In this document: piece by piece, positions 9,972 to 19,075 of the stretch
Layout: each line of letters begins with the position of its first letter
Numbering within the stretch: position 1 is the stretch's first letter
Source: JB111 sp049856295
Lineage (GTDB): Bacteria; Actinomycetota; Actinomycetes; Actinomycetales; Actinomycetaceae
Direction of reading: 5' to 3'
Assembly (NCBI RefSeq): GCF_049856295.1
Contig: NZ_JBNDMZ010000006.1
Coordinates: 186,001 to 250,000, forward strand
Length of the DNA: 64,000 nucleotides
Made by a program: the position numbers and the translations under genes
Notes under the pieces: model-generated
The model's database searches: none
Told to the model about the DNA's origin: nothing
Seen by the model: the letters and a program-made list of their open reading frames with translations, nothing else

Positions 9972-10850
9972 ATGGCCAACAAGGACCGGCTCACCGCCAA
10001 CGAGCGACGCGAGGCAGCCCGCGAGCGCGCCCGCAAGCTCAAGGCCGAGCAGCAGCGTCGGGCCCGTCGGAACCGCATCCTCACGATCGCGGCCGTGGTC
10101 GCGGGTGCCGTGCTCGTCGTCGGCGTCATCGGCTACATCATCTGGCAGGGGACGAAGTCCCCCCTCGACGAGTACGCCGGCCCCGTGCCGGAGAACGTCG
10201 AGGAGGACGGCGCGATCATGGTCGGCCAGGACGGTGTGGCCGGCTCCACGACCGACGGCGCGCCGGTCGTCGACGTCTACGCCGACCACACGTGCTCCTA
10301 CTGCGCGAACTTCGAGGAGGCCAACGGCGAGGGCCTGCAGATGCTCGTGGCCGAGGGCGAGGCCCAGGCGGCGCTGCGCCCGGTGGGTCTGCTCGACCGC
10401 TCGGGCGACTACTCGGACTACTCCGGCCGCGGTGTCGAGGCGATGTACGTGGTCGCCGACGGTGCGCCCGAGTACATCTTCGAGGCCAACGACGCCCTGT
10501 TCGACCTGTGGCTCTCCAGCCTCGAGGCCACCCAGTCCACGGGCCAGGAGCCCACGGACGAGCAGATCATCGCCGCGCTCGAGGGCGTCGGCGTCCCCTC
10601 CGACGTCGCGTCGAGCATCACCGACGACGAGTTCGCCGAGTACGTGGCCGCGGCAACCGAGCAGGCCGTCGCCGACGGGGTCGAGGGCACGCCCACGATC
10701 CTCATCGACGGCGACGAGTTCACCGAGGGCCGGTACACGCCGGGCGGCCTCTACCTCGAGGTCACCGGCAACGAGCAGCCCGCCGCCGAGACGCCGAGCG
10801 ATGCGCCGGCCGAGTCGCCGAGCGGTGAGAGCCCGACCGTCTCCCCCTGA
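9972..10850 (+). CDS. Membrane-anchored DsbA-like thioredoxin-fold protein
   Basis: A 292-residue thiol-disulfide exchange protein. The first about 33 residues are a Lys/Arg/Glu-rich cytoplasmic segment, a single membrane helix lies at about 35-56 (ILTIAAVVAGAVLVVGVIGY), and the rest is predicted outside the cell. The thioredoxin-fold core begins at VVDVYADHTCSYCANFEEAN with a CxxC centre (CSYC, near residues 107-110) and has the large helical insert typical of DsbA. The cis-proline loop appears as VEGTPTILIDGDEF. The C-terminal roughly 25 residues are Ser/Pro/Glu-rich. In actinobacteria such proteins help fold secreted proteins, but no partner oxidase is in the window. A strong hairpin follows the stop, so the gene is probably monocistronic. 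Confidence 0.88.
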   Translation: MANKDRLTANERREAARERARKLKAEQQRRARRNRILTIAAVVAGAVLVVGVIGYIIWQGTKSPLDEYAGPVPENVEEDGAIMVGQDGVAGSTTDGAPVVDVYADHTCSYCANFEEANGEGLQMLVAEGEAQAALRPVGLLDRSGDYSDYSGRGVEAMYVVADGAPEYIFEANDALFDLWLSSLEATQSTGQEPTDEQIIAALEGVGVPSDVASSITDDEFAEYVAAATEQAVADGVEGTPTILIDGDEFTEGRYTPGGLYLEVTGNEQPAAETPSDAPAESPSGESPTVSP

Positions 10851-10867
10851 CACCTCGCGTACCCTCG

Positions 10868-10897
10868 GCGCAGGCCCGGCTCCGGCCGGGCCTGCGC
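10868..10897 (+). terminator. Hairpin terminator of the DsbA-like gene, abutting tRNA-Thr
   Basis: A perfect 13-bp inverted repeat (GCGCAGGCCCGGC, loop TCCG, complement) lies 17 nt after the stop codon. Its last two bases are also the first two bases of the tRNA, so terminator and tRNA 5' end physically overlap. Confidence 0.65.
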
Positions 10898-10906
10898 CGA
10901 CTTAGC

Positions 10907-12601
<1,695 letters not shown>

Positions 12602-12606
12602 CAGGT

Positions 12607-12638
12607 CCTCCGGACGGAGGCGCGTGCGGCGCTCCGTC
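12607..12638 (-). promoter_or_regulatory. Candidate translational attenuator over the ABC-F ribosome-binding site
   Basis: On the minus strand the SD-containing GGAGG (12611-12607) can pair with CCTCC (12620-12616) across a 4-nt loop. The same upstream bases can instead pair as CTCCGTC (12619-12613) with GACGGAG (12638-12632), which would free the SD. Two further hairpins lie upstream at 12648-12663 and 12686-12718 (9-bp arms). Mutually exclusive pairing after a leader peptide is the classic layout of drug-inducible attenuation. This was read by eye, without an energy calculation. Confidence 0.55.
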
Positions 12639-12730
12639 TCACGGGTGCCGGCCGCAGGGCCGGTCAGCGGGTGGGGTCCGTTCGGCCGACCCGCGGGCCG
12701 CAGGGGCGGGCGGGTCGGGGACGGGGTCCC

Positions 12731-12757
12731 TCAGAGGAAGAGGAGCTGATGTGCCAC
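12731..12757 (-). CDS. Leader peptide MAHQLLFL upstream of the ABC-F gene
   Basis: A GTG-started 8-codon ORF (M-A-H-Q-L-L-F-L, then TGA) ends 130 nt upstream of the ABC-F start. The GTG lies exactly 7 nt after a TACGAT -10-like hexamer, the same geometry as other probable leaderless starts in this window. An in-frame ATG at 12766 would extend it to MGAVAHQLLFL, but that ATG overlaps the proposed -10. Drug-induced stalling on the Leu-Leu-Phe-Leu end would be the expected trigger. Family knowledge supports leader peptides before ABC-F resistance genes; the specific role here is inference. Confidence 0.6.
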   Translation of the reverse strand: MAHQLLFL

Positions 12758-12764
12758 GGCACCC

Positions 12765-12801
12765 ATCGTAGGTGCCGCGCGCGGCGCGTGCCGGTGATTT
12801 T
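12765..12801 (-). promoter_or_regulatory. Candidate promoter of the ABC-F leader, possibly WhiB7/WblC-type
   Basis: The -10 is TACGAT (12770-12765). About 17-18 nt upstream is a poor -35 (CCGGCA), preceded immediately by an A-rich AAAAT (12801-12797) in otherwise very GC-rich DNA. An AT-rich patch just above a weak -35 is what WhiB7-class activators need. The WhiB7 assignment is inference. Confidence 0.4.
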
Positions 12802-12840
12802 CGCTGACGGGCGACGGGCGGACGGGTGCGGGGCCGAGGT

Positions 12841-13518
12841 CTACGGCAGCCGCCAGTCGATCGGCTCCGCCCCGGCGGCGACCAGGAGCTCGTTCGTCCG
12901 CGAGTAGGGGCGCGACCCGAAGAACCCGCGGTAGGCGGACAGCGGCGACGGGTGCGGGGACGCGACCACGGGCGTGTCGCCGAGCATCGGCCGGAGCGTG
13001 CCGGCGTCGCGCCCCCAGAGGATCGCCACGAGCGGCTGGTCGCGGCGGACGAGCACCTTGATCGCGTGCTCGGTGACGGCCTCCCAGCCCCAGCCCCGGT
13101 GCGAGCCCGCGGCGCCGGGTCGGACGGTGAGGACGCGGTTGAGGAGCATGACCCCGCGCTCGGCCCAGGGGCTGAGGTCGCCGGTCGAGGGGGTGGGGGC
13201 CCCGACGTCGTCGGCCAGCTCTGTGAACATGTTCCGCAGGGACTTCGGCACGGGCCGCACGTCGGGCGCGACCGAGAAGCTGAGCCCGATCGGGTGCCCC
13301 GGCGTGGGGTAGGGGTCCTGGCCCACGACGAGCACGCGCACGTCCGCCAGCGGGTAGGTGAACGCTCGCAGGACGTTCTCCGCCGGCGGGAGGTACGTGC
13401 GGCCGGCGGCGAGCTCGCCGCGCAGCTTGTCGCCGAGGGCGGCGATCTGCGGGGCGACGGGCTCCATCGCGGCGGCCCAGCCGGGATCCATCAGCTCGGT
13501 CAACGGGCGGGTCGGCAT
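12841..13518 (-). CDS. ung: Uracil-DNA glycosylase (family 1)
   Basis: A 225-residue base-excision-repair enzyme that removes uracil from DNA. The water-activating motif VVGQDPYPTPGHPIGLSFS places the catalytic Asp at residue 68. The leucine-intercalation motif is ASPHPSPLSAYRGFFG near the C-terminus, and the uracil-binding segment is GVMLLNRVLTVRPG. Length and both motifs match the family. The ATG at 13518 gives MPTRPLTELMDPGWAAAM, a typical N-terminus. The flanking genes are functionally unrelated; the next upstream gene on the same strand ends 10 nt away, so ung could be the last member of that transcript. Confidence 0.95.
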   Translation of the reverse strand: MPTRPLTELMDPGWAAAMEPVAPQIAALGDKLRGELAAGRTYLPPAENVLRAFTYPLADVRVLVVGQDPYPTPGHPIGLSFSVAPDVRPVPKSLRNMFTELADDVGAPTPSTGDLSPWAERGVMLLNRVLTVRPGAAGSHRGWGWEAVTEHAIKVLVRRDQPLVAILWGRDAGTLRPMLGDTPVVASPHPSPLSAYRGFFGSRPYSRTNELLVAAGAEPIDWRLP

Positions 13519-13528
13519 ACCGGCGAGG

Positions 13529-14152
13529 CTAGTCGGGGACCGGGTCGGCGGCTGGGCCGCGTCCCGTGGCCGGACCGGGTCCGGTGTCCGAGCCCGGGGG
13601 CGGGTCGGCGTCCGGGCCGGTGGCCGGAGCGGGACCCGCCGCGCCGCCGCTCCCGCCGAGATACCGGGCGAAGCGGACGAGCAGCGGCAGCGTCCACATG
13701 ACGACGAGCAGGCGCACGAGGTGCATGCCGGCGACGACCGCGCTGTCGACCTCGAGGGAGATCACGGCCGCCACCATCTCCCCGACCCCGCCGGGAACCA
13801 TGCCGAGGACGGCCTCGGCCGGAGGGAGCAGGCCGAGCCCGTGCAGGGCGAACCCGAGGCCGACGCCGAGGCCGACCACGAGGACGACCGCGATGACGCC
13901 CGGGGTCAGCAGCCGGGCGAACTCCTTGAAGATCTCGGGGCCGATCGTGGCCCCGATCGCCGCCCCGACGAGCACCTGCGCGACCGGTGACATGGGGGCG
14001 GGCATGACGGTGGTGCCGCCGATGACGAGGTGGGCGGCCGCGGCGCCGACGACCCCGCCAGAGATCGGCCACATGGGGACGCGCAGGAGGCGGAAAAGCG
14101 CGGCCACCGCCACGCCGCCGCCGAGGATGGCGAGGACCTCGAGCCAGTTCAT
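13529..14152 (-). CDS. AbrB-type (COG3180) membrane protein, second half-size member
   Basis: A 207-residue integral membrane protein with about five or six hydrophobic segments in residues 1-160, followed by a Gly/Pro/Asp-rich tail of about 45 residues (repeated GP and TGP) that looks disordered. The conserved MVPGGVGEMVAAVISLEVDSAVVAGMHLVR segment is the hallmark of the duplicated AbrB domain (PGG-x-E). Full-length AbrB proteins have about 350 residues with two such domains. Here each domain is its own gene: this one starts at ATG 14152 inside the stop of the first half (ATGA). The function of AbrB membrane proteins is poorly defined; the ammonia-monooxygenase name found in databases is historical. 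It may assemble with the upstream half. Confidence 0.8.
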   Translation of the reverse strand: MNWLEVLAILGGGVAVAALFRLLRVPMWPISGGVVGAAAAHLVIGGTTVMPAPMSPVAQVLVGAAIGATIGPEIFKEFARLLTPGVIAVVLVVGLGVGLGFALHGLGLLPPAEAVLGMVPGGVGEMVAAVISLEVDSAVVAGMHLVRLLVVMWTLPLLVRFARYLGGSGGAAGPAPATGPDADPPPGSDTGPGPATGRGPAADPVPD

Positions 14153-14679
14153 CGGGTGGAGAGGTAGGCGACGAGCAGCGGGAGCGCCACGAGCACGATG
14201 ACCATGACGCGGACGGTGTGGATCGCGACGACCACCGACGTGCGTGCGCCCCAGTCCATCGACACGGCGACGATCTCGCTCAGCCCGCCCGGAGCGGTGG
14301 CGAGGACCGCCGTCATCGCATCGACCTTGTAGCGGCGCACGAGGAGGAGCGCGAGCAGGACGTTGAGGAGCAGGAGGAGGGCCACCGAGGCGAGCACGGG
14401 GAGCGCGATGCGCGCGAGCACGGACAGGGCGTGTGGCTCGAGCCGCACCCCGGTCAGGCACCCGATAAGGACGAACCCGACGACGCGGAACCCGCGCGGC
14501 ATCGTCACCGCCGACGTCCCCGGGATCGCCCGGTTGGCGAGCGCGGCACCGATGACCGAGCCGAGGAGGATCCCGGCCGGTACGCCGAGAAGGTCGAGCA
14601 GGGCCGCCCCCGCCGCCGCCCCGGCGAGGACGCGCGCGATGCCGCCGAGGGATGCGAGCCGCCCGCGCCCGTCCGTCAC
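14149..14679 (-). CDS. AbrB-type (COG3180) membrane protein, first half-size member
   Basis: A 176-residue membrane protein with about five hydrophobic segments, including VLLLLLNVLLALLLV. It carries one copy of the conserved AbrB motif in LATAPGGLSEIVAVSMDWG and ends with helix VRVMVIVLVALPLLVAYL. The start is the GTG at 14679, which overlaps the stop of the dehydrogenase gene (GTGA); its own stop overlaps the ATG of the second half. It is therefore the middle gene of a tightly coupled trio. Half size compared with canonical AbrB proteins, and the presence of the partner domain as the next gene, suggest a split protein or heterodimer. Confidence 0.8.
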   Translation of the reverse strand: MTDGRGRLASLGGIARVLAGAAAGAALLDLLGVPAGILLGSVIGAALANRAIPGTSAVTMPRGFRVVGFVLIGCLTGVRLEPHALSVLARIALPVLASVALLLLLNVLLALLLVRRYKVDAMTAVLATAPGGLSEIVAVSMDWGARTSVVVAIHTVRVMVIVLVALPLLVAYLSTR

Positions 14680-15647
14680 AGGCCAGCAGCCCCGGGGTTG
14701 ACCTCGTCGTCGGACAGGGTGCCGTCGAGGTGTGCCTCGAGCTGGTCGGCCGCGATCGTCGCGAACTCGTCGAGGACCTCCTCGACAGTCCACCCGATGT
14801 GTGGCGTGATGAGGGCGTTCGGCAGGGTCCGCAGGGGAGAGTCGGGGGCCAGCGGCTCGTCCGCGAACACGTCGAGCCCCGCAGCTGCGAGCGGTCCGGA
14901 GCGCAGCGCCTCGACGAGCGCAGGCTCGTCGACGATCGCCCCGCGCGAGGTGTTGACGAGGACCGAGCCCTCGCGCATCGACGCCAGCTCGGTCGCCCCG
15001 AGCAGCCCGCGCACCTCGTCGGAGAGGCGCAGATGGATGCTGACGACGTCGCAGGCGGGCAGGAGCTCGTCGAGCGGGACCCGCGGGATGTCGGGGTTGG
15101 GGCTCGTCGCGCCGGGGCGGGCCCAGCCGACGACGTCCATCCTGAAGGCCTCGGCGATCCGGGCGACGTTCGCTCCGTGCCGCCCGGTGCCGAGCAGCCC
15201 GAGGCGGCGCCCCGCCAGCGTGCGGCCGGTCAGCGCCGGCCACCCGCCCGCGCTCATCTCGCGCACCGCGGTGGGTAAGTGCCGCAGCGCGCCGATCATC
15301 AGGGCGAACGTCAGCTCGGGCACCGCCGCGCGGGGGCCGTGCGCGCGCCGGCCGTGGGTGACGACGATCCCGCGCTCGCGCGCGGCCCCGAGATCGACGT
15401 GGTACGCGTGCCCGCCGGACTGCAGGAGAACCTTGAGCGACGGGAGCCGGTCGAGCGCGGCGGCGTCGAACCGGGTGCGCTCGCGCACGGCCATGACGTA
15501 CTCGACGTCTGCCAGGTCCGCGTCGGGGACCTCGGCGAGCGGGCGATCGAGCACGGTGACGTCGGCGCGGGTCCGCATGCGCGCGATGCCCTCGGAGCGG
15601 GCGAGGAGGCCCTCCCAGTCGTCGAGGACGACGACGCGCGGGCTCAT
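14676..15647 (-). CDS. D-2-hydroxyacid dehydrogenase family protein
   Basis: A 323-residue NAD(P)-dependent oxidoreductase of the D-isomer hydroxyacid family. The nucleotide-binding loop is LGLLGTGRHGANVARIAEAF; the catalytic Arg lies before the fold's second half (IHLRLSDEVRGLL), the Glu in DVFADEPL and the His in LITPHIGWTVEE. The segment NTSRGAIVDEPALVEAL is the usual substrate-domain signature. Starting at ATG 15647 gives MSPRVVVLDDWEGLL, a common start for this family, though the ribosome-binding site is weak. The substrate is unknown. Coupling to two AbrB-type membrane proteins suggests the enzyme may act on an organic acid that these proteins export or import; this is inference. Confidence 0.87.
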   Translation of the reverse strand: MSPRVVVLDDWEGLLARSEGIARMRTRADVTVLDRPLAEVPDADLADVEYVMAVRERTRFDAAALDRLPSLKVLLQSGGHAYHVDLGAARERGIVVTHGRRAHGPRAAVPELTFALMIGALRHLPTAVREMSAGGWPALTGRTLAGRRLGLLGTGRHGANVARIAEAFRMDVVGWARPGATSPNPDIPRVPLDELLPACDVVSIHLRLSDEVRGLLGATELASMREGSVLVNTSRGAIVDEPALVEALRSGPLAAAGLDVFADEPLAPDSPLRTLPNALITPHIGWTVEEVLDEFATIAADQLEAHLDGTLSDDEVNPGAAGL

Positions 15648-15728
15648 GCGGTCGCTGCCGCGACCGGCGCGCCGACCTGGGCGGAGGGGTCGACGGCGGC
15701 GGTCGCGTCGGCGATCGGGGACAGCGAG

Positions 15729-15839
15729 ATGCCGCCGCTCGACGACGAGGGTGTGTACCGGGTGACGATGGACGAGTACCTCGAGAACGTCGACGCGGAC
15801 ACGGAGATCTGGCTGTCGTTGTTCGACTACACGAGCTGA
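15729..15839 (+). CDS. Possible small acidic protein (36 residues)
   Basis: An ATG-started ORF encoding MPPLDDEGVYRV, then TMDEYLENVDADTEIWLSLFDYTS. It is acidic with an aromatic C-terminus. A weak GGGGA lies about 9 nt upstream, and the stop is followed 23 nt later by a strong hairpin terminator, which supports expression. The composition does not look like random GC-rich translation (few Arg, Pro or Ala). The family is not recognised. The frame continues open upstream, so the true start is uncertain. Confidence 0.4.
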   Translation: MPPLDDEGVYRVTMDEYLENVDADTEIWLSLFDYTS

Positions 15840-15862
15840 CCTCGATCCAGGAGAGCAGGCGA

Positions 15863-15896
15863 CCGCCCGGGCACGGCACCAGCCGTGCCCGGGCGG
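15863..15896 (+). terminator. Strong hairpin terminator
   Basis: A perfect 15-bp stem (CCGCCCGGGCACGGC, loop ACCA, complement) followed by TT. It sits downstream of the possible small ORF and ahead of the promoter for the DUF3263 gene. Confidence 0.7.
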
Positions 15897-15968
15897 TTCG
15901 CGTCCCCGCGGAGTCAGGTCGGTACCCGACGTCGGCCAGACCCGTGCCGAGCACCACCGCGCGGTGAA

Positions 15969-15997
15969 TGACAACGCTGTCGTTCTGCCCCTACCAT
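15969..15997 (+). promoter_or_regulatory. Promoter of the DUF3263-LytR_C genes
   Basis: TGACAA (15969-15974), a 17-bp spacer and TACCAT (15992-15997) form a good housekeeping-sigma match. The expected leader before the ATG at 16062 is about 58 nt. Confidence 0.6.
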
Positions 15998-16061
15998 GGC
16001 CATCGCGAGACCCCCGCCGGCCGATGCCGACGGGCCGACCAGGACGGACGAGGAGCGTGGC

Positions 16062-16361
16062 ATGTCGGCAGCGGTACCCGAGGCCGGATCGGGCACGGGG
16101 CGCGCCGCGGCGGACGGCCTCACCGAGGTCGAGGCCGGCGTGCTCGACGTCGAGCGGCGCTGGTGGCGCTACTCCGGCGTCAAGGAGACGGCGATCCGGG
16201 AGCGGCTCGGCATGAGCGGGACCCGGTACTACCAGATCCTCAACCAGCTCCTCGACTCCGAGGCTGCGCTCGCCCAGGACCCCATGCTCGTCAAGCGGCT
16301 CCGCCGGCTCCGGTCCGAGCGGCACCGCGAGCGCAGCGTGCGCCGGCTGCAGCTGCCCTGA
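16062..16361 (+). CDS. DUF3263 domain protein
   Basis: A 99-residue actinobacterial protein. After a short Ala/Gly-rich N-terminus, the conserved core LTEVEAGVLDVERRWWRYSGVKETAIRERLGMS resembles a helix-turn-helix recruited from sigma-factor-like folds, and GTRYYQILNQLLDSEAAL continues it. The C-terminus is Arg-rich (RLRRLRSERHRERSVRRLQ), fitting nucleic-acid binding. The ATG at 16062 was preferred over an in-frame ATG at 15996 because GAGGAG lies just upstream and the earlier ATG lies inside the promoter. A DUF3263 gene followed by a LytR_C gene is also seen in mycobacteria (Rv0430-Rv0431), which supports this assignment. The function is unknown; a DNA-binding role is inference. Confidence 0.85.
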   Translation: MSAAVPEAGSGTGRAAADGLTEVEAGVLDVERRWWRYSGVKETAIRERLGMSGTRYYQILNQLLDSEAALAQDPMLVKRLRRLRSERHRERSVRRLQLP

Positions 16362-16415
16362 GAGACGGGTCCGTGTCCCCTGAGCGAGGGTCCGTGACTG
16401 CCCGCCGTCGCCGGG

Positions 16416-16421
16416 TAGCGT
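16416..16421 (+). promoter_or_regulatory. -10-like TAGCGT for a leaderless LytR_C transcript
   Basis: TAGCGT ends 7 nt before the GTG at 16429. This geometry decided the start codon over the in-frame GTG at 16420, which would overlap the -10. Confidence 0.5.
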
Positions 16422-16428
16422 GACCCGC

Positions 16429-17055
16429 GTGAGCGCTCCTGACCAGTACCCCGAGGACGAGTTCGACCGGGCCGCGCGCGAGCGTGCGGCCCACGGCTCG
16501 CACCGCGAGCGCGCGCGTCGCGCCTCCATGCTCCCGCTCATCGCGGTCCTCGCCGCCCTCGTGGTGGTCGTGTGGGTGGCCGCGCTGCTCATCGGCGGGG
16601 GCGACGACGAGACCGCGACCGAGCCCGGCCCGGCCCCGAGCCAGGGACCGGTCGAGAGCCCCTCCGAGGAGGGCGGCGGCGAAGCACCGTCGGACGGCGG
16701 GGGAGAGGCCCCCTCCGAGGGTGGCGGCGAGTCTCCGTCCGAGGGCGGCGAGGACGCACCTGCGGGCGACGTCGACCTCGCGACCGACGTCCAGGTCCTC
16801 AACGGCGCCCGCGTGGCCGGTATCGCGGGCCGCACGGCCGAGACGCTCGGCGCGGCCGGCTTCACCAACGTGACGGCCGACAACATCGGCGACGGCCCGC
16901 CCGAGACGTCCACCGTCTTCTACGCGGACCCCGCGGACGAGGCCACGGCGCAGGAGGTCGCGGACGCCCTGGGCATCGAGGCCGTCGAGGAGGACGCCGA
17001 GCAGGCCGCGGCGGCGTCCGTCGTCGTCGTGCTCCGTCCCGACTTCCAGGAGTAA
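16429..17055 (+). CDS. LytR C-terminal (LytR_C) domain membrane protein
   Basis: A single-pass membrane protein of about 208 residues. A charged cytoplasmic N-terminus (about 34 residues) is followed by one helix (MLPLIAVLAALVVVVWVAALLI). A Gly/Glu/Ser/Pro-rich linker then contains repeats of SEGGGE/SDGGGE. The C-terminal LytR_C domain begins at DVQVLNGARVAGIAGRTAETL and ends with SVVVVLRPDFQE. It lacks the LCP catalytic domain that usually precedes LytR_C, as in mycobacterial Rv0431-like proteins. The domain acts outside the membrane and may bind cell-wall polymers or regulate LCP ligases. The GTG at 16429 was chosen from promoter geometry. Confidence 0.83.
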   Translation: MSAPDQYPEDEFDRAARERAAHGSHRERARRASMLPLIAVLAALVVVVWVAALLIGGGDDETATEPGPAPSQGPVESPSEEGGGEAPSDGGGEAPSEGGGESPSEGGEDAPAGDVDLATDVQVLNGARVAGIAGRTAETLGAAGFTNVTADNIGDGPPETSTVFYADPADEATAQEVADALGIEAVEEDAEQAAAASVVVVLRPDFQE

Positions 17056-17192
17056 CCGCCTCCCGGACCGGCCGCGCGCCGGGCCCGCGCCGGCCCCGAC
17101 CTCCTCAATTCGCTGGCCGCCCCTGCGACCTTCGCGCAGGATGGGTGACCCGGTCCGCGGAGCCGGACCGTCGAGGAGCGAGAGGAGGCGTC

Positions 17193-17372
17193 ATGTCTGA
17201 CAGCGAGACTCAGCCGACCGCCGAGGACGTCAAGGCGAAGATGCGCGAGGCGCTCGAGCGGAAGAAGGCTCGGGGCACCGCGGCCCACGGTGACGGCGGC
17301 CACGGCGAGGGCAAGGCGCATGACGTCGCCGCGCCCGACCTCAAGCGCACGTTCCGACGCAAGTCGGGCTGA
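17193..17372 (+). CDS. DUF5302 small protein
   Basis: A 59-residue actinobacterial protein. The N-terminal half is a charged helix (AEDVKAKMREALERKKARG), the middle is His/Gly-rich and the C-terminus is KRTFRRKSG. This layout matches the DUF5302 family, whose function is unknown. AGAGGAGG lies 6 nt before the ATG, a strong ribosome-binding site for such a short gene. The basic C-terminus suggests nucleic-acid or ribosome contact (inference). A hairpin directly after the stop separates it from the convergent glycosidase gene. Confidence 0.85.
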   Translation: MSDSETQPTAEDVKAKMREALERKKARGTAAHGDGGHGEGKAHDVAAPDLKRTFRRKSG

Positions 17373-17378
17373 GCCGGG

Positions 17379-17406
17379 GCTGCGGCCGTCCACGGGCGGC
17401 CGCAGC
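17379..17406. terminator. Bidirectional hairpin terminator
   Basis: GCTGCGGCCG, an 8-nt loop and CGGCCGCAGC lie exactly between two convergent stop codons (DUF5302 and the GH15-like gene). Confidence 0.65.
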
Positions 17407-17411
17407 TCACC

Positions 17412-19025
17412 TCAGTCGGCCGATCCCTGCCCCTCGGCGGTCGGGATCTCCGCCGGCAGCTGACCGGCCTCCTCGAGGGCGAGGACGGCGAGCACCACGT
17501 TCGCGGCGGACCACGCGAGCGGCGCGACCGCGGCGGGCGACCCGTCGGCGAGGACCTTCTCCGGGATCGCACCCGAGGCCGTGCGATGGGCCTCGACCCA
17601 CGCGAGCCGACGCACGGCGTCGTCGGGCCGATCGTTGACCGCCGCGACCCACGCGTACAGGCTCGTCTGCGGGGTCCACGAGATGCCGTCCCGCCGCCAG
17701 CTGCTGCCCGGCGCCAGCCCGCCCGCGGGCCGTGCCATCTCGCCCGCGGACACGAGCCACGCGGCCTCGGCCCCCGCCGGAGGTGCCTCGGTGAACGGCG
17801 GGAGCAGGAACGACGTCGAGGCGTCCCGGCCCGACACCCCGCGAACCGCCGCAGTCGGGTCCCACGAGGCGTACCGCGTCCAGCCGCGCACGCCGTACGA
17901 CGCCTCGAGCGCCTGGCCGAGCGCGTCCGCACGCCCTCGCGCCCGGTCGGCGAGCTCGTCCTCTCCGAGCGCCTCGAGCAGGGCGGGCGCGGCCTGCAGC
18001 CCCGCCCACTGGGGCGCGACGGCGCCGAGCGGCAGCCGGTCCTCGGGGATCTCCCAGTAGTCCGACGTGGGCTCCGGGAGCGGGCTCGGTCCGTCGGTCG
18101 CGGCGAGCACCGCGGTGACCGAGTGCTCGATCATCGGTGCGAGCGCCTCGAGGACCGCAGCGCAGTCCGGGGGATCGCCGGTCCCGGCGTCGGCGTCGGC
18201 GCCGGCACCGTCGTCGGTCCCGGCCTCCTCGCCCCCGCCGGCCGCCTGCTCCTCGCAGGCCTCGACGGTGAGCCCGGCGGACCACAGGAGCCACCCGGGG
18301 CCGTCGCCCTGGGGCGGCCGGTCGTCCGGCGTCCCGGACAGGTCGGGCAGGTAGCGGGGCGCGAGCAGCCCGTCGTCGGCCTGGGCCTCCCCGACGGCGA
18401 CGAGCGCGTCCGCCGCGTCCTCGACGTGCCCGGTCCGGGCGAGCGCGACGGCGACGAACGCGGTGTCGCGCGGCCACACGTACTGCCACCGCGGATGCCA
18501 GGCGGCCAGCACCACGCGCTCGTCGGTGTCCGCGACCGGTCCGGACGTGCCGCGGCCGCCCTGGAGCGCGTGCAGGTCGAGCAGGGCGCCCGCGACCAGC
18601 TCCTCCCACTGCGTGCCGTCGCCGGGGACGATCCCGTCCGCGAGCCACCGCCGCTCGCGCGCCGCCTGGAGGCGGGCGGCCGGGAGGTCGGTGGCCCTCT
18701 CCGGCACCACCACGCGCGACCCGGGCAGGTACTCGGCGTCCCGCCCCGCGGGCAACGAGCGCACGAGGCCGTCCGCCCCGGTGCCGAGGCCGTCCTGGTA
18801 GAGCGCGATGTAGGCCGACGTGCCCCCGCGCTGACCCTGCACCACGTTCGCGCCCGTGACGAGCGCGAGCGAGACGAAGGCGAGCACCGCAGCGATCGCC
18901 ACCCGGGTCCGGGTGCGGGTGCGGCGGCGTGCGGGGCGCGTGGCGTCGGAGCTGCGCCCGGTGCCGTGGTCCCGCCCGGTGCCTGTCTCCGCACCCTGCG
19001 GAGCGGTCGGTCGGTCGGCGGCCAC
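17412..19025 (-). CDS. Membrane-anchored GH15-like (six-hairpin) glycosidase
   Basis: A 537-residue protein. After about 40 Thr/Arg-rich cytoplasmic residues there is one membrane helix (VAIAAVLAFVSLALVTGANV), so the rest faces outward. The extracellular part has glucoamylase-like landmarks: WQYVWPRDTAFVAVALARTGHVEDAADAL, GDGPGWLLWSAGLTVEACEEQ, and SDYWEIPEDRLPLGAVAPQWAGLQAA, where the WE could hold the general acid. A small acidic low-complexity insert lies near residues 255-285. Family members act on alpha-glucans or other alpha-glucosides; the true substrate here is unknown. The GTG start is 6 nt downstream of a TAGGGT hexamer with no SD, suggesting a leaderless transcript divergent from groL. 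Confidence 0.75.
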   Translation of the reverse strand: MAADRPTAPQGAETGTGRDHGTGRSSDATRPARRRTRTRTRVAIAAVLAFVSLALVTGANVVQGQRGGTSAYIALYQDGLGTGADGLVRSLPAGRDAEYLPGSRVVVPERATDLPAARLQAARERRWLADGIVPGDGTQWEELVAGALLDLHALQGGRGTSGPVADTDERVVLAAWHPRWQYVWPRDTAFVAVALARTGHVEDAADALVAVGEAQADDGLLAPRYLPDLSGTPDDRPPQGDGPGWLLWSAGLTVEACEEQAAGGGEEAGTDDGAGADADAGTGDPPDCAAVLEALAPMIEHSVTAVLAATDGPSPLPEPTSDYWEIPEDRLPLGAVAPQWAGLQAAPALLEALGEDELADRARGRADALGQALEASYGVRGWTRYASWDPTAAVRGVSGRDASTSFLLPPFTEAPPAGAEAAWLVSAGEMARPAGGLAPGSSWRRDGISWTPQTSLYAWVAAVNDRPDDAVRRLAWVEAHRTASGAIPEKVLADGSPAAVAPLAWSAANVVLAVLALEEAGQLPAEIPTAEGQGSAD

Positions 19026-19031
19026 CGGGGC

Positions 19032-19037
19032 ACCCTA
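19032..19037 (-). promoter_or_regulatory. -10-like TAGGGT for a leaderless glycosidase transcript
   Basis: On the minus strand TAGGGT ends 6 nt before the GTG at 19025. Confidence 0.5.
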
Positions 19038-19075
19038 CGTGCGCCGCTCGCGCGGCGGGGCCACGCCCCGGTCTC

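Larger units (their letters stand above)
15648..16061. other. Gene-poor 414-bp divergent region
   Basis: Between the dehydrogenase start and the DUF3263 start. It holds a possible 36-codon ORF, a strong hairpin and a good promoter for the rightward genes, each listed separately. No RNA gene was recognised. Confidence 0.5.
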
